Source: Strigomonas culicis
Taxonomy: Eukaryota > Euglenozoa > Kinetoplastea > Trypanosomatida > Trypanosomatidae
NCBI GenBank assembly: GCA_000482145.1
Contig: AUXH01000370.1
Coordinates: 1-19,333, forward strand
Reading direction: 5' to 3'
DNA: 19,333 bases
Under the pieces are notes generated by a model. That model did no database searches. It saw only the letters and a list, made by a program, of their open reading frames with translations, and was not told the origin of the DNA. The translations under genes and the position numbers were made by a program. Shown here piece after piece: positions 1 to 7,660 of the stretch; the stretch's first letter is position 1; each line of letters starts with the position of its first letter.

Positions 1-20
1 GTACGTAGTACGTAGTACGT

Positions 21-78
<58 letters not shown>
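1..78. repeat. Compound microsatellite: GTACGTA / GTA / GA repeats
   Basis: The window opens with three copies of the heptamer GTACGTA, then GTA triplets to about position 30, then an almost pure GA dinucleotide run to about 78. On the minus strand, the transcribed one here, this is a long CT tract followed by CTA/CGTA repeats. It lies downstream of the UFSP2-type gene, so it is a candidate polypyrimidine tract for trans-splicing of the next gene beyond the left edge. No AG occurs on the minus strand between the CT tract and the window edge. Confidence 0.9.
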
Positions 79-287
79 TGAAAGTAGTAAGGAAGAAGTT
101 CAACTACCAGCAGCAACAAGAACAACAGCCACAATCATAAAGGGGGAAAATGATACTGTGTAGAATAAATGTGCACAACCGATCTAAGCATTAGTTTTCG
201 GTTGCGGTTCCGGGCGCATATCCAATAGCTGCATTGTAAGAACACCTTCAACGTATACGCGCAGAGTGTGAGGCCTTAGCGGAGGCG
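79..287 (-). other. 3' flank / probable 3' UTR of the UFSP2-type gene
   Basis: These roughly 210 bases follow the TGA stop of the UFSP2-type gene on the minus strand. They are of mixed composition, with no open frame and no recognisable RNA gene. By position they should hold the 3' UTR and poly(A) sites. Trypanosomatids have no reliable AAUAAA signal, so the cleavage point cannot be placed. Confidence 0.5.
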
Positions 288-1751
288 TCACCGGGGATCG
301 TAGGTGGCAGCCAGCGGGATGCACATGTTGTACCAGGACTTCTTCTCAAAGAAGGAGGCCGCCTTTTTCCATCCAATGTAACCGGCGCTCACCGCCTTCT
401 TGACGACCGTCGTCTCCGCCGCATAGTGCGGGTCCAGAACCAAGTACTGCGCCTCCATGGTTAGCGGGTTCATGTACACGCCCAAGATGGTGTGTGCATA
501 GTTGCTGCCGCCAATCATCACCGGTGGCGCGTCTGGCTGGCGGAAATGCTCGAGGAGCAGCCCCTGCACCGCCGGATCCTCATCCAGCGCGGCGCCGCTC
601 TCCATGCGCTTGATGAGACAGTCCAGCCCCGGCATGAAGTGCTGCAGGACGAGCATGATCTCGAACGAGCCAATCCAATCGTTTGAGCCCACAAAGTTCT
701 TCTTGCCCATCTTGTCAGGGTCGACCGCCGACAGGATCTGCTGTATCTGGCGATTCGACGGCACCTCCGCGGCGACATAGCCTTGGTTTACAAACCACGA
801 AAGGACCGTCTGTAGACTGCGGTAGGCACACCCCCATCCGTCGTCCTTAAACCCATCGACGCGGTAGTGGTAGTAATCGTACGTACCGCTCACCACATGG
901 GTTTCCGCACCCACAATCTGAGGGTTCGGCGGCCGCGCATTCACGTGTATGTTGCGGACGAGGTGTGCCTGCCACTTGGGTTGGGGGGGTGAGGACGCAG
1001 CCGCACCCGTATCTTTCCCCGTCCCCGCCGCCGCCGCGGGCGCGACGCCGGCTCGGACGCGGTCCGTCGCGTGAAGGAAGCCGCCGCGCTGAAGCAGAAG
1101 GCACTCGTGCTCCTCGCGCCGGAGCTTATCGTCCCAGCAGTGCACATTGACCGGGCACATGAGGCCCGGCGGGTGCACAACGGCGGTTCGGGGTGGCACA
1201 CGCCCCCTCTCCGCGACGGCTGTCAGCAGCGTGGCAACGGTCCGCGAGAGCACTGTCATCAATCCTGTGAAGCTGTCCGCGACGAGCAGGCGCTCGTTCA
1301 TCATGTCCTCCTCCTTCGCCAGACGCACGTTGCTACCATCGGTTTCGGCCACCCACTCGCTCTCGGGCGTTTCGCACAGCAAATGCATTTGCAGAGCGCC
1401 TACGACGTCCCAACCCAAGTGTTCTAGCGTTGCTTGGTGTGCGGCGCCAAACGTATCGAATGAGAGCTGAAAGCGCTGGCCACTCTCTTCGTGGACAATA
1501 AGCAGCCACAGCCTTGTAAACTTGGCCTGCAGTGACACCGTGAGTCGGGCTTCCAGTGGCCATACCAGCGGCTCCAGTGCCACACCTTCTAACTCCTCTC
1601 GTGTGGAGATGGGCTGTGTGCCCGCCGCCGCGGTGTCAAACGGAAGAAGCGCCAGGCCGCCCTCGTCGCGCAGGAGACAGATATCCTTCTCACTCTTGCG
1701 CACAAGAAGGAGGGGGTACGACGATTTGTCAATCTGTGAAAACGGTCGCAT
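288..1751 (-). CDS. UFSP2: UFM1-specific cysteine protease, UFSP2 type (peptidase family C78)
   Basis: Predicted 487-residue protease that matures the ubiquitin-like modifier UFM1 and removes it from conjugates. The C-terminal half carries the C78 catalytic elements: Cys308 in DGWGCAYRSLQT, Tyr296 exactly 12 residues earlier (the spacing remembered for human UFSP2), and Asp440-Pro-His442 in LVLDPHYA. The IGGSNYAHTILG stretch before the Asp/His pair is also typical. The N-terminal 200 or so residues are divergent, with an Ala/Pro/Gly-rich linker near 237-258. Length agrees with human UFSP2 (about 470). I chose the ATG at 1751 because a pyrimidine-rich stretch ending in AG (1782-1781) lies 29 bases upstream with no ATG between. 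The frame stays open to an ATG at 1880, adding 43 hydrophobic residues, discussed separately. A UFM1 pathway is known in Leishmania and was reported to be linked to mitochondria. Family certain; exact start less so. Confidence 0.9.
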   Translation of the reverse strand: MRPFSQIDKSSYPLLLVRKSEKDICLLRDEGGLALLPFDTAAAGTQPISTREELEGVALEPLVWPLEARLTVSLQAKFTRLWLLIVHEESGQRFQLSFDTFGAAHQATLEHLGWDVVGALQMHLLCETPESEWVAETDGSNVRLAKEEDMMNERLLVADSFTGLMTVLSRTVATLLTAVAERGRVPPRTAVVHPPGLMCPVNVHCWDDKLRREEHECLLLQRGGFLHATDRVRAGVAPAAAAGTGKDTGAAASSPPQPKWQAHLVRNIHVNARPPNPQIVGAETHVVSGTYDYYHYRVDGFKDDGWGCAYRSLQTVLSWFVNQGYVAAEVPSNRQIQQILSAVDPDKMGKKNFVGSNDWIGSFEIMLVLQHFMPGLDCLIKRMESGAALDEDPAVQGLLLEHFRQPDAPPVMIGGSNYAHTILGVYMNPLTMEAQYLVLDPHYAAETTVVKKAVSAGYIGWKKAASFFEKKSWYNMCIPLAATYDPR

Positions 1752-1780
1752 AGAGACGTAGGTACGTGGATGCACTAAAG

Positions 1781-1820
1781 CTAAGAGCCCAAGAAGGAAG
1801 AGGCGGTGAAAAGAGATAAA
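1781..1820 (-). promoter_or_regulatory. Predicted trans-splice acceptor (proximal) of UFSP2-type gene
   Basis: On the minus strand a C/T-rich stretch runs into CTCTTAG at 1787-1781. This AG lies 29 bases before the ATG at 1751, with no ATG between. Using it gives the 487-residue product. Confidence 0.55.
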
Positions 1821-1884
1821 GTAGGTTGAGTGGATAAAAGATATAGAACACAAACAAAAAAAGGCACAGACGTGTGCCATATGT

Positions 1885-1908
1885 CTATCCCGTATTTCTG
1901 TGTATCAT
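1885..1908 (-). other. Possible 7-codon upstream ORF in the long UFSP2 leader
   Basis: If the distal acceptor at 1967-1966 is used, the first ATG met is at 1908. It opens a frame of seven codons ending in TAG at 1887-1885, out of frame with the ATG at 1880. It could dampen translation of the long isoform. It would be absent from mRNA made with the proximal acceptor. Confidence 0.3.
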
Positions 1909-1965
1909 CAAGTTGTCCTTACCCCTCTCACTTCAGGAGCCGTACAATCCCTCGCAACGAGTCTC

Positions 1966-1985
1966 CTAAAAAAAAAAAAAAAAAA
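1966..1985 (-). promoter_or_regulatory. Predicted distal trans-splice acceptor: T18-AG
   Basis: On the minus strand an uninterrupted run of 18 T (1985-1968) is followed directly by AG (1967-1966), close to an ideal acceptor. mRNA spliced here would contain the short upstream ORF at 1908 and the in-frame ATG at 1880. Confidence 0.5.
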
Positions 1986-2068
1986 CAGTGAGGGGAGAGC
2001 GCAGTAAGGAAAACACGAACTAACAATGAGACGCCTATTACCGAACGTATAGTACAAGGAAAGAATAG

Positions 2069-3448
2069 TTAAAAGCATTTCCACGCAGCCGTGCAGCGGG
2101 GCCGCTCAGGGTGACGCGGCGGCACTACCGTCAGAGGGACGACTAGCTCCGGGGCGTCGCGGTCCACCATCACATGCTGGTTCACGTGAATGCGAGTGGC
2201 GACATAAAACTTCAGCCGAAGTTGCCACAGAAGAGACACAAAATCCGTCAAGAGCGTGGGTGGGTAGTTGACATGCAGCGAGATGGAGAAGGGGACCAGT
2301 GCTGCATCGACGGTGAACAGTTCCTGCGACTCCTTCACGCACACGGACAGCGTTGTCATGTGCGGCATGCCGACCACCGCCTCGCCCTCCACCTCACTGA
2401 CCGCGGCCTCATGGCAGCACTCGACCATCTCGAGCGAAACCAGCACCTTCACGAGGCGCGGCGCCTCCGCCGCGGCGTCCTTCGGCGCCGCGGGGAGCAG
2501 CACGGCGCCGCGGAGGTGGGCACCCAGGCCGACGTGAATGGAGTCGATGCAGAGCCGGCCCAGCGGGACCTCCGCGAGCCCCTTGTATAGCAAGGTGTAC
2601 TCAAACGGGCTCCGCCTGTCGCTGATGCTGTCGTGCGCGCGCTGCTGCGCCGCGCTGTAAAGCCGCAGGCCGCTCCTGACCTGCGTCTCATGGGGCGACA
2701 TGGTGCTCTGCAGCGGCGCCGCGAGCGTGGACGTCGGCGCCGCGGAGACGGCCGTGACCTGAAACTCCAGCCCGTCCTCCGCGCTCGGCGGCCGCGCCTT
2801 TTCCGAAAAGAGCGTACGGCAGGTGGAGAGGAAAAAGGGGATCACGCTGGCTTGGCTCGACAGGAGAACAATAGGGAAGGCTTGTACGTCCCGGATGGGA
2901 TTTGGCTTCTTCGTCTTGTACATGGTTTCCCACTCGGTACACACTTCCAGCGTGGTGCACACCGATGCCGTCTGCGCACCACACAGACTAGGCGGCAGAC
3001 TGTCGGGCAGCTTCAACAGGCAATTGTACGCCTTGCACTGATGGCGCGACAGCGTCACGTGCTCCCCTATTATGTGCGGAGAGGACTGAAAGAGTGTGAA
3101 GCCGACGATGTAACGTGCGTCGCTGATACCAGAAGATGCGGCGGTGCTGAGTCGCTTCGTCTCCGCCCACGCAGGAGGGTCCACACACTCGCCGTCGCAG
3201 CGCACCTCTGTGCGGACCTGGCAGGAGAGGCGCTTGACGAGCACTTCTTGCTTGTTCGTCGTGTCGTTCGCATTGTCATCGACGTCAAAGTGGTTGTACA
3301 GCGGCTGGTAAGGAAAAGTGATGGCCTTTCCACACTCTGCGAAAAGCTCCGGCACGCACTCCAAGTACACTGTGACCCGCACCACGTCGCCCGGGGCGTA
3401 CCATAAGCGGTGAAACGAAGAACCAACCTGGAGACTACATCTTGACAT
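2069..3448 (-). CDS. RGP1: Rgp1-like protein, predicted subunit of the Ric1-Rgp1 Rab6 GEF
   Basis: 459-residue protein without signal peptide or membrane span. Several stretches fit the Rgp1 family, an arrestin-like beta-sandwich protein that with Ric1 activates Rab6/Ypt6 at the Golgi. These are an N-terminal strand pair (FHRLWYAPGDVVRVTVYLEC, 12-31), YNCLLKLPDSLPPSLCG (141-157), LGRLCIDSIHVGLGAHLRGAVLLP (about 296-319), resembling the second arrestin-like domain entry, and the C-terminal block LVPFSISLHVNYPPTLLTDF followed by VSLLWQLRLKF (384-414), closest to the family signature in which a VSLxWxLxF strand follows a Pro-rich turn. Human Rgp1 is about 390 residues; the extra length sits in a Ser/Ala/Pro-rich linker (about 217-255) and near 55-110. 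The ATG at 3448 is the first after the acceptor at 3470-3469. Another arrestin-fold trafficking protein is the main alternative. Confidence 0.7.
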   Translation of the reverse strand: MSRCSLQVGSSFHRLWYAPGDVVRVTVYLECVPELFAECGKAITFPYQPLYNHFDVDDNANDTTNKQEVLVKRLSCQVRTEVRCDGECVDPPAWAETKRLSTAASSGISDARYIVGFTLFQSSPHIIGEHVTLSRHQCKAYNCLLKLPDSLPPSLCGAQTASVCTTLEVCTEWETMYKTKKPNPIRDVQAFPIVLLSSQASVIPFFLSTCRTLFSEKARPPSAEDGLEFQVTAVSAAPTSTLAAPLQSTMSPHETQVRSGLRLYSAAQQRAHDSISDRRSPFEYTLLYKGLAEVPLGRLCIDSIHVGLGAHLRGAVLLPAAPKDAAAEAPRLVKVLVSLEMVECCHEAAVSEVEGEAVVGMPHMTTLSVCVKESQELFTVDAALVPFSISLHVNYPPTLLTDFVSLLWQLRLKFYVATRIHVNQHVMVDRDAPELVVPLTVVPPRHPERPRCTAAWKCF

Positions 3449-3851
3449 TCTATAGAGGTATAGTACACCTTATAAGAGAGAGAGTAGTAGACAAGTGGGA
3501 TACATGTAAATACAGTCGAAGGGAAAAAAAAACATCGGTATTCCAAGACAGAATACTCAGATGTGCATACACACACATGCGGTTACTGTAAAAAAAAAAA
3601 AAAGACTGTGCATTAACATTTCGTTTTGGGCCAGATTACCTTTTTTTTTCGCGTTAGTTATTAATTAAGTGAAGGAAAAAAATGGATATCGAAAGAAAGA
3701 AAACAAGTACATCAACCGTAACAATCATAGATTAAAAAGAACAAGGTTTTAAAAAAAATGAAAAATGAACAGAGAGAAAAGGAAAAGAAAAGAAAAACTA
3801 ACACATTTATTTTGTTTTCTTCTCTTTTTTGCTACTACTTGCTACTACACA
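3449..3851 (-). other. Intergenic region between NHP2 and Rgp1-like genes
   Basis: About 400 AT-rich bases. They contain an A14 run (3590-3603) and an A10 run near 3525-3534, which are T runs on the transcribed strand, and opposite-sense T runs near 3643-3651 and 3808-3830. The part nearest NHP2 should be its 3' UTR. No open frame here looks like a gene. Confidence 0.6.
3469..3492 (-). promoter_or_regulatory. Predicted trans-splice acceptor of Rgp1-like gene
   Basis: On the minus strand CTACTACTCTCTCTCTTAT leads to AAG, with the AG at 3470-3469, 20 bases before the ATG. Farther upstream a T14 run (3603-3590) followed by ACAG (AG at 3587-3586) is a second candidate that would give a leader of about 140 bases. 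Confidence 0.5.
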
Positions 3852-4292
3852 TTACGCGCTATTCAGCTCCTCAATCGCCTGATTAATCTTGTCATAGCTA
3901 GCCTGCAGCTCCGCCGTGGGCTTGAGCAGCACCACCGAGGTGGCGCGTTTGCACTGAGTGGCAGTACCTAAGTCTTGGCGGGAAGGGACCCACACGTAGG
4001 GGATCTTGGCCTCCTCGGCGCACACGGGGAAGTGGGAGATGACGTCGAACGGGGAGGCGTCGGCACCGAGAATGAGGATGCCCTTCTGACCTTTGCGGAT
4101 CGCCTTGGTGACGTCCTTAATTCCCTTCACAATACCCTTCTTCTTGTTCGCCGTCACCGCCTTCTTCACCAAGGAGTACACCTTCTTCGTCATCTTGGGC
4201 TTGTCCGACGTGATGGGCCACGAGATGGGGCAGCGGTACAGCTCGCGGTCGTAGTCGTACGCCTCCGTAGTCTGCTGCTCTTCGTCTCCCAT
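3852..4292 (-). CDS. NHP2: NHP2-type L7Ae/L30e-fold protein, H/ACA snoRNP core subunit
   Basis: 146-residue RNA-binding protein of the L7Ae family. A short acidic N-terminus is followed by a basic helix (KKVYSLVKKAVTANKKKG) and KGIKDVTKAIRKGQKGILIL, then GADASPFDVISHFPVCAEEA and IPYVWVPSRQDLGTATQ. The PYVWVPSRQDLG and KAIRKGQKG segments match NHP2 better than SNU13/15.5K, whose equivalent reads PYVFVxSKxxLG. NHP2 binds the kink-turn region of H/ACA guide RNAs with dyskerin/Cbf5, NOP10 and GAR1 in the nucleolus and supports pseudouridylation of rRNA. The frame runs 20 codons further upstream but begins with TTG. The ATG at 4292 sits 15 bases after a textbook acceptor and starts MGDEEQQ. Trypanosomatid databases often label such genes ribosomal protein L7Ae; ribosomal identity is the less likely alternative. 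Confidence 0.85.
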   Translation of the reverse strand: MGDEEQQTTEAYDYDRELYRCPISWPITSDKPKMTKKVYSLVKKAVTANKKKGIVKGIKDVTKAIRKGQKGILILGADASPFDVISHFPVCAEEAKIPYVWVPSRQDLGTATQCKRATSVVLLKPTAELQASYDKINQAIEELNSA

Positions 4293-4666
4293 TGTGGTGC
4301 GTGAGGACTGGAGTAAAGGGAAAGGGAAACAATTAAGAGTGAATACTAGCAACTAGTGTAATAACAGCAGCAAACCGGAAAAGGAAGAATGAGGAGAGAA
4401 AGAAGTGCGTCGCAAAAAAAAAAAAGGCGTGTAAAAGACATAGATCCATAGACACAGGATCGAACACTTCTTTGTTGTTGTTGTTATTCTCATGCATGCA
4501 TTACCGTGCGGTCCTAACAAGGAAGAAGTAAAGTGTGGAGAGTTACGATAGCCAACAGAGCGAACTGGCGAAATGTACAATAGCAACATGAACAACGCGA
4601 GGCACATCCCAGAATCTAACCCGCATGTCGCGCCCTGGGGTGCGAACACCACGCGTGCGCCTCCAC
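4293..4666 (-). other. Intergenic region between RabGGTB and NHP2
   Basis: Most of this gap is the 3' flank of the RabGGTase beta gene, then the NHP2 leader. A minus-strand open frame of 99 codons crosses 4652-4353 but starts with GTG and encodes Leu/Phe/Ser-rich sequence produced by pyrimidine-rich DNA. I do not consider it a gene. A run of 12 A (4415-4426) is a T run on the transcribed strand. Confidence 0.6.
4308..4329 (-). promoter_or_regulatory. Predicted trans-splice acceptor of NHP2 gene
   Basis: Minus strand TTTCCCTTTCCCTTTACTCCAG, with AG at 4309-4308. The predicted 5' UTR is only 15 bases. This site decides the start at 4292 over the upstream TTG of the open frame. Confidence 0.75.
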
Positions 4667-5626
4667 CTACCGGCCAGCATTCAGCCCTCTTTCCGGGGGC
4701 ACGCCAAGGCGCTCCAGCACTTCGTAAGGGAGCGCGTAGACCGGGTTGACCTTCTGTAACGGGTACCCCTCATAGCCCAGGAGGCTCAGCCCGCACAGGC
4801 CGAAGAAGGTGTGATAGACGTCGGCCTCGTTGCCCGGCTTGTCTGCAATCCCACCGTCCTCCTTGTCCTGGCATGAAAGAATGTACTTGAACAACGCCTC
4901 CTTGTCGATCCACGTGGTTCGCTGCATCGCGGAGAGCGCCGAAATAATCCACCAGCTGTAGCAGACGTCCGCCTTTTTCTCCGGTCGGCCATTGAGGCCG
5001 CCGGAGGGCAGCTGCCGCATGGCGAGCCACGCCGAGAGGCGGTTGACGTCGATGCGATCGAGCGCGTTCGCAATGCACAGCGCGCCGACGCAGCAAAAGA
5101 TCTGCCCGGCGTGGCTCTCCGCGCCTGGCAGCACGCCGAAGCCGCCATCCCAGTTTTCGCACTGCAGCACCCACTCGACGGCCTTCTCCACGTTAGCTAG
5201 GTGCAGCCGCCCAAGCAGCTGCAGCGCGCTGAGTCCAATGTACACGAAGCGCGTGTCCACCTCCCCCCACTTGTCGCCTTGGAAGCAACCGTCCTGCTGC
5301 TGCATGCCGGCGATCCACGCAGCCGTGCGGTCCACGTCGATGAGGTCGAGTGCGTCGTAGATGCAGAGCAGTTGCAGCGCGGACAGTGTGTACAGCACGT
5401 GCGAGTCGTGGTCCGCATTGCCCCCAAAGCCGCCATCCTCGTTGTAGCACGTCATCACGAAGTCCAGGACATCCTGCCGCGCGTAGTCGCAGCGGCCCAG
5501 CAGCTGCAGCGCGCCGATGCCCCAATACACCCCGCTCATCTTGAGGTGCTGGGCCTTCCACAGCACTGTCTCGTCGAGCCGATGCACGAAGGCAACGTGC
5601 AGATCGGCCACAATTTCTGAAGTCAT
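4667..5626 (-). CDS. RABGGTB: Rab geranylgeranyltransferase (GGTase-II) beta subunit
   Basis: 319-residue catalytic beta chain that, with the alpha chain and Rab escort protein, attaches geranylgeranyl groups to C-terminal cysteines of Rab GTPases. HLKMSGVYWG (27-36) is diagnostic of the Rab enzyme rather than farnesyltransferase or GGTase-I. The chain is built of alpha-alpha barrel repeats with recurring GGFGG/GGF/GCF motifs (65-69, 161-163, 113-115). Expected zinc ligands are Asp220 and Cys222 in ADVCYSWW and His272 in VYHTFFG; the prenyl-pocket motif GAESHAGQIFC is at 168-178. Length matches the family (about 330). The ATG at 5626 is the first after a pyrimidine tract at about 5746-5720 with its AG at 5709-5708. 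No domain is missing. It should serve all Rabs in the cell. Confidence 0.93.
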   Translation of the reverse strand: MTSEIVADLHVAFVHRLDETVLWKAQHLKMSGVYWGIGALQLLGRCDYARQDVLDFVMTCYNEDGGFGGNADHDSHVLYTLSALQLLCIYDALDLIDVDRTAAWIAGMQQQDGCFQGDKWGEVDTRFVYIGLSALQLLGRLHLANVEKAVEWVLQCENWDGGFGVLPGAESHAGQIFCCVGALCIANALDRIDVNRLSAWLAMRQLPSGGLNGRPEKKADVCYSWWIISALSAMQRTTWIDKEALFKYILSCQDKEDGGIADKPGNEADVYHTFFGLCGLSLLGYEGYPLQKVNPVYALPYEVLERLGVPPERGLNAGR

Positions 5627-6005
5627 GATGGTAGATCAAGGAATACACAGAAGAACAACGGTGCCTTCGTGGGGATTACCTTTTGTACCCGTTCTTTTTT
5701 TCTTTTCCTTTGTTGTCGTGAAAGCGGTAGGAAAGCGGGGAGGAAGCTTTATGTGAACACATATATGCAGCAACATACGAGCGGGACAAATGCGCAGAGA
5801 GGTTCTTTATGCAGTATGAAAGCACCAACAATTATGAATAAACAGTGTTCAACGTTGACAACAGCAAAAGAAAGTCATCGAGAGACGAACAGATGAGTAG
5901 CGACAACACGAGAGCAAGCAAAAAAGCAACAAATTAAAACAACAATAAGGATTAAGAGAGTCTGTCTCTTCACAACACGGGTGCTTCACTGTCCATTATA
6001 GCTGA
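5627..6005 (-). other. Intergenic region between the mitochondrial membrane protein gene and RabGGTB
   Basis: This gap of 379 bases holds the 3' flank of the gene at 6006-7151 (A-rich on the plus strand) and the RabGGTB leader with its acceptor. I see no additional gene, repeat or structured RNA. Confidence 0.6.
5708..5746 (-). promoter_or_regulatory. Predicted trans-splice acceptor of RabGGTB gene
   Basis: Minus strand CTTCCTCCCCGCTTTCCTAC and a following CGCTTTC, then the first AG at 5709-5708. The predicted 5' UTR is about 81 bases without an ATG. Confidence 0.5.
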
Positions 6006-7151
6006 TTACTTAGCTGACCGAATCTCATACGCAACGAAGCTTGCGCACACGGCGGCGATACTGATGAGCGTTGCATTAAACGCCGTCGCCACCCAACCGC
6101 GTATCGCGCGCGCCGCTCGAAAGTGCAGCTGTGGATCCTCTAGTCCGTCGGACGCCGACGAGATGAGTAGATTGGTGAGCGCCTGTTGGATCTCTTCGTT
6201 TTGCAGCAAGAGCGTCACTTGGTCCTTGAAGATGATGTGCAGCTGGTCTTGGATCCACGGGTCCCGTACAATGGTCAGCACAAACTTCTTCGTTACCTCT
6301 TGTGTGTAGTGGTCCTCGAACAAGGACTGCAGCAAGGACGACACCGCAATCTTCGTGTCATCCTTGGCGAGCAGCTGCACTACCAGCTCGCAGACTAAAG
6401 TGAGAGACTTGGGATCCTTCAGCACATTATCCACCACATCCTTCGAGAGCTGCACCGCCTGGTTCCGCAGCCGCAGGTCGTTCAGCGCCTCCGATGCCAC
6501 CACGGCGGTATGGTGGACCGTGTCTTCCTTCACCGGGTTATAAAAGAGGAAGAAGAGAAATCCCATGCCCATCATGGCGCCGATGCTCGCCACTAGACCC
6601 TGCTGCCACGAGGCAAAGAGGCGGTAGAAGATGTTGTCGGTGTGCGGTTTGGCGGGCGGCGTCACAGGAGGCGCTTGTGGCGCGGCGGTTCCGGGGGATG
6701 CCTCTGTGCCCGCCGCTGTCTTCTCGGTGGGGGGCGGCGGGGTGCTTTCTGCGGTAGGCCGCGGCGCCGGTACCCTCGGTGCTGCGGGTGCGTGTCGCGG
6801 TGCCGTCGGCCTCGGCTGCGCCGCCGCCGCCTCACGTCCCGCTGCGGCCTTCGGTGGCGGGCCGTCAGACCGCTGCGGGGAAGTCTGCGGCTGCCGCGCG
6901 CCGCCCAGTTCCGTTGCATCCGTCTGGGCCTCACGCACCGCCTTGGTCAGCGGCACCGGTGTCGCAGCTCTACCCTTATCGGCGCCGATGCCAGCGGGCA
7001 CCTCGCTTCTCCTCTTCAAACTCTGCGCCGGCTTGCGGCCTTGTGTAAGCCAGCGCGTCTGTTGGAGCCAAGCGCCTGCGTGACAGGGTCTAGAACGGAC
7101 CGCGCATCGCGACAGAGTACATAGTGGAAGTGCAAGAGAGCGAGGTAGCAT
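6006..7151 (-). CDS. Uncharacterised probable mitochondrial membrane protein with Pro/Ala linker and helical repeats
   Basis: I do not recognise the family. The 381-residue protein starts MLPRSLALPLCTLSRCAVRS, rich in Arg, Leu and Ser and free of acidic residues for about 50 positions, as in a mitochondrial presequence. Residues about 85-170 are a Pro/Ala/Thr-rich, probably disordered linker. A hydrophobic stretch follows (about 184-204, ASIGAMMGMGFLFFLFY), then a helical region with about five short repeats (238-329), each roughly two hydrophobic residues, spacer, Leu-x-x-Asp/Asn, for example VVDNVLKDP, VVQLLAKDD, LLQSLFEDH, VLTIVRDP and VTLLLQNEE. A second hydrophobic segment lies at 356-376, before the basic tail IRSAK. 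The layout suggests an inner-membrane protein with both spans flanking the helical domain, but topology is inferred. The frame extends eight codons upstream to a TTG; ATG 7151 follows a strong CT-rich tract. Confidence 0.75.
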   Translation of the reverse strand: MLPRSLALPLCTLSRCAVRSRPCHAGAWLQQTRWLTQGRKPAQSLKRRSEVPAGIGADKGRAATPVPLTKAVREAQTDATELGGARQPQTSPQRSDGPPPKAAAGREAAAAQPRPTAPRHAPAAPRVPAPRPTAESTPPPPTEKTAAGTEASPGTAAPQAPPVTPPAKPHTDNIFYRLFASWQQGLVASIGAMMGMGFLFFLFYNPVKEDTVHHTAVVASEALNDLRLRNQAVQLSKDVVDNVLKDPKSLTLVCELVVQLLAKDDTKIAVSSLLQSLFEDHYTQEVTKKFVLTIVRDPWIQDQLHIIFKDQVTLLLQNEEIQQALTNLLISSASDGLEDPQLHFRAARAIRGWVATAFNATLISIAAVCASFVAYEIRSAK

Positions 7152-7660
7152 TCTAAACAACAACAAAAACTTCAAAGCGTCAGAGAGACAGAGAGAGAAG
7201 GGATGTGGTAAATAAGCAATTGCTTTTGCTGTTGTTGATACAGCATCGTATCACGCCAGACTGCGAGCCAAACCTCTGACAGTATCTGGATACAAACGAG
7301 GATTTTACGTCAAAGTGACAAAAAAAAAACTTTGGTATTACAGGGTGAAATGTATACGATAGAAAATGCAATCCGCAGCACATCTAAACACAGCAATGAA
7401 ACACATATAACTTACTTGATCAAAAGGAACTGACGCAAGAGAAGAAAGAAAAAGGGACATTAGGCGCATTGCAATGATTATGCTGTGTCTTTCATATCCT
7501 TCGTTTTCGTATGTTGCTGTTCGTTTTGTAAGGGTATACAGCGTGCTTCCTTACAGGTGTTTGTGTTTCTCTATTTTTCTTTATATATATATATGTTTTT
7601 TTTTTACGCCACACTTTCTACATCAATTTCAACGACACCGCGGCGTGGGACCATTTCCTC
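7152..7660 (-). other. Intergenic region between AP-1 gamma and the mitochondrial membrane protein gene
   Basis: This 509-base gap begins (in transcription order) with the AP-1 gamma 3' flank. The plus strand here has a T-rich block at 7550-7610, including (TA)n at about 7582-7593 and T9 near 7596, so the transcript is A-rich. An ATG-started frame of 67 codons (7383-7180, minus strand) ends inside the next gene's polypyrimidine tract. Its Ser/Leu/Phe-rich end and lack of its own clear acceptor argue against a gene, but it is the best small-ORF candidate in this gap. Confidence 0.55.
7170..7200 (-). promoter_or_regulatory. Predicted trans-splice acceptor of the mitochondrial membrane protein gene
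   Basis: Minus strand CTTCTCTCTCTGTCTCTCTG, then first AG at 7171-7170, giving an 18-base leader. A second AG at 7154-7153 lies one base before the ATG and would leave almost no leader. Confidence 0.6.

Larger units (their letters stand above)
1752..2068 (-). other. Intergenic region between Rgp1-like and UFSP2-type genes
   Basis: This gap of about 317 bases holds the 3' flank of the Rgp1-like gene, the T18-AG tract, the short upstream ORF, the in-frame N-terminal extension (1880-1752) and the proximal acceptor. I see no separate gene or RNA in it. Confidence 0.7.

Noticed and set aside
4353..4652. Minus-strand frame of 99 codons between RabGGTB and NHP2
   Set aside because: Starts with GTG, contains no family motif, and its Phe/Leu/Ser-rich end is the translation of the NHP2 polypyrimidine region.
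7180..7383. ATG-started minus-strand frame of 67 codons before the mitochondrial protein gene
   Set aside because: Ends inside the next gene's CT tract, has no motif, and no distinct acceptor of its own. Not excluded, but not supportable.
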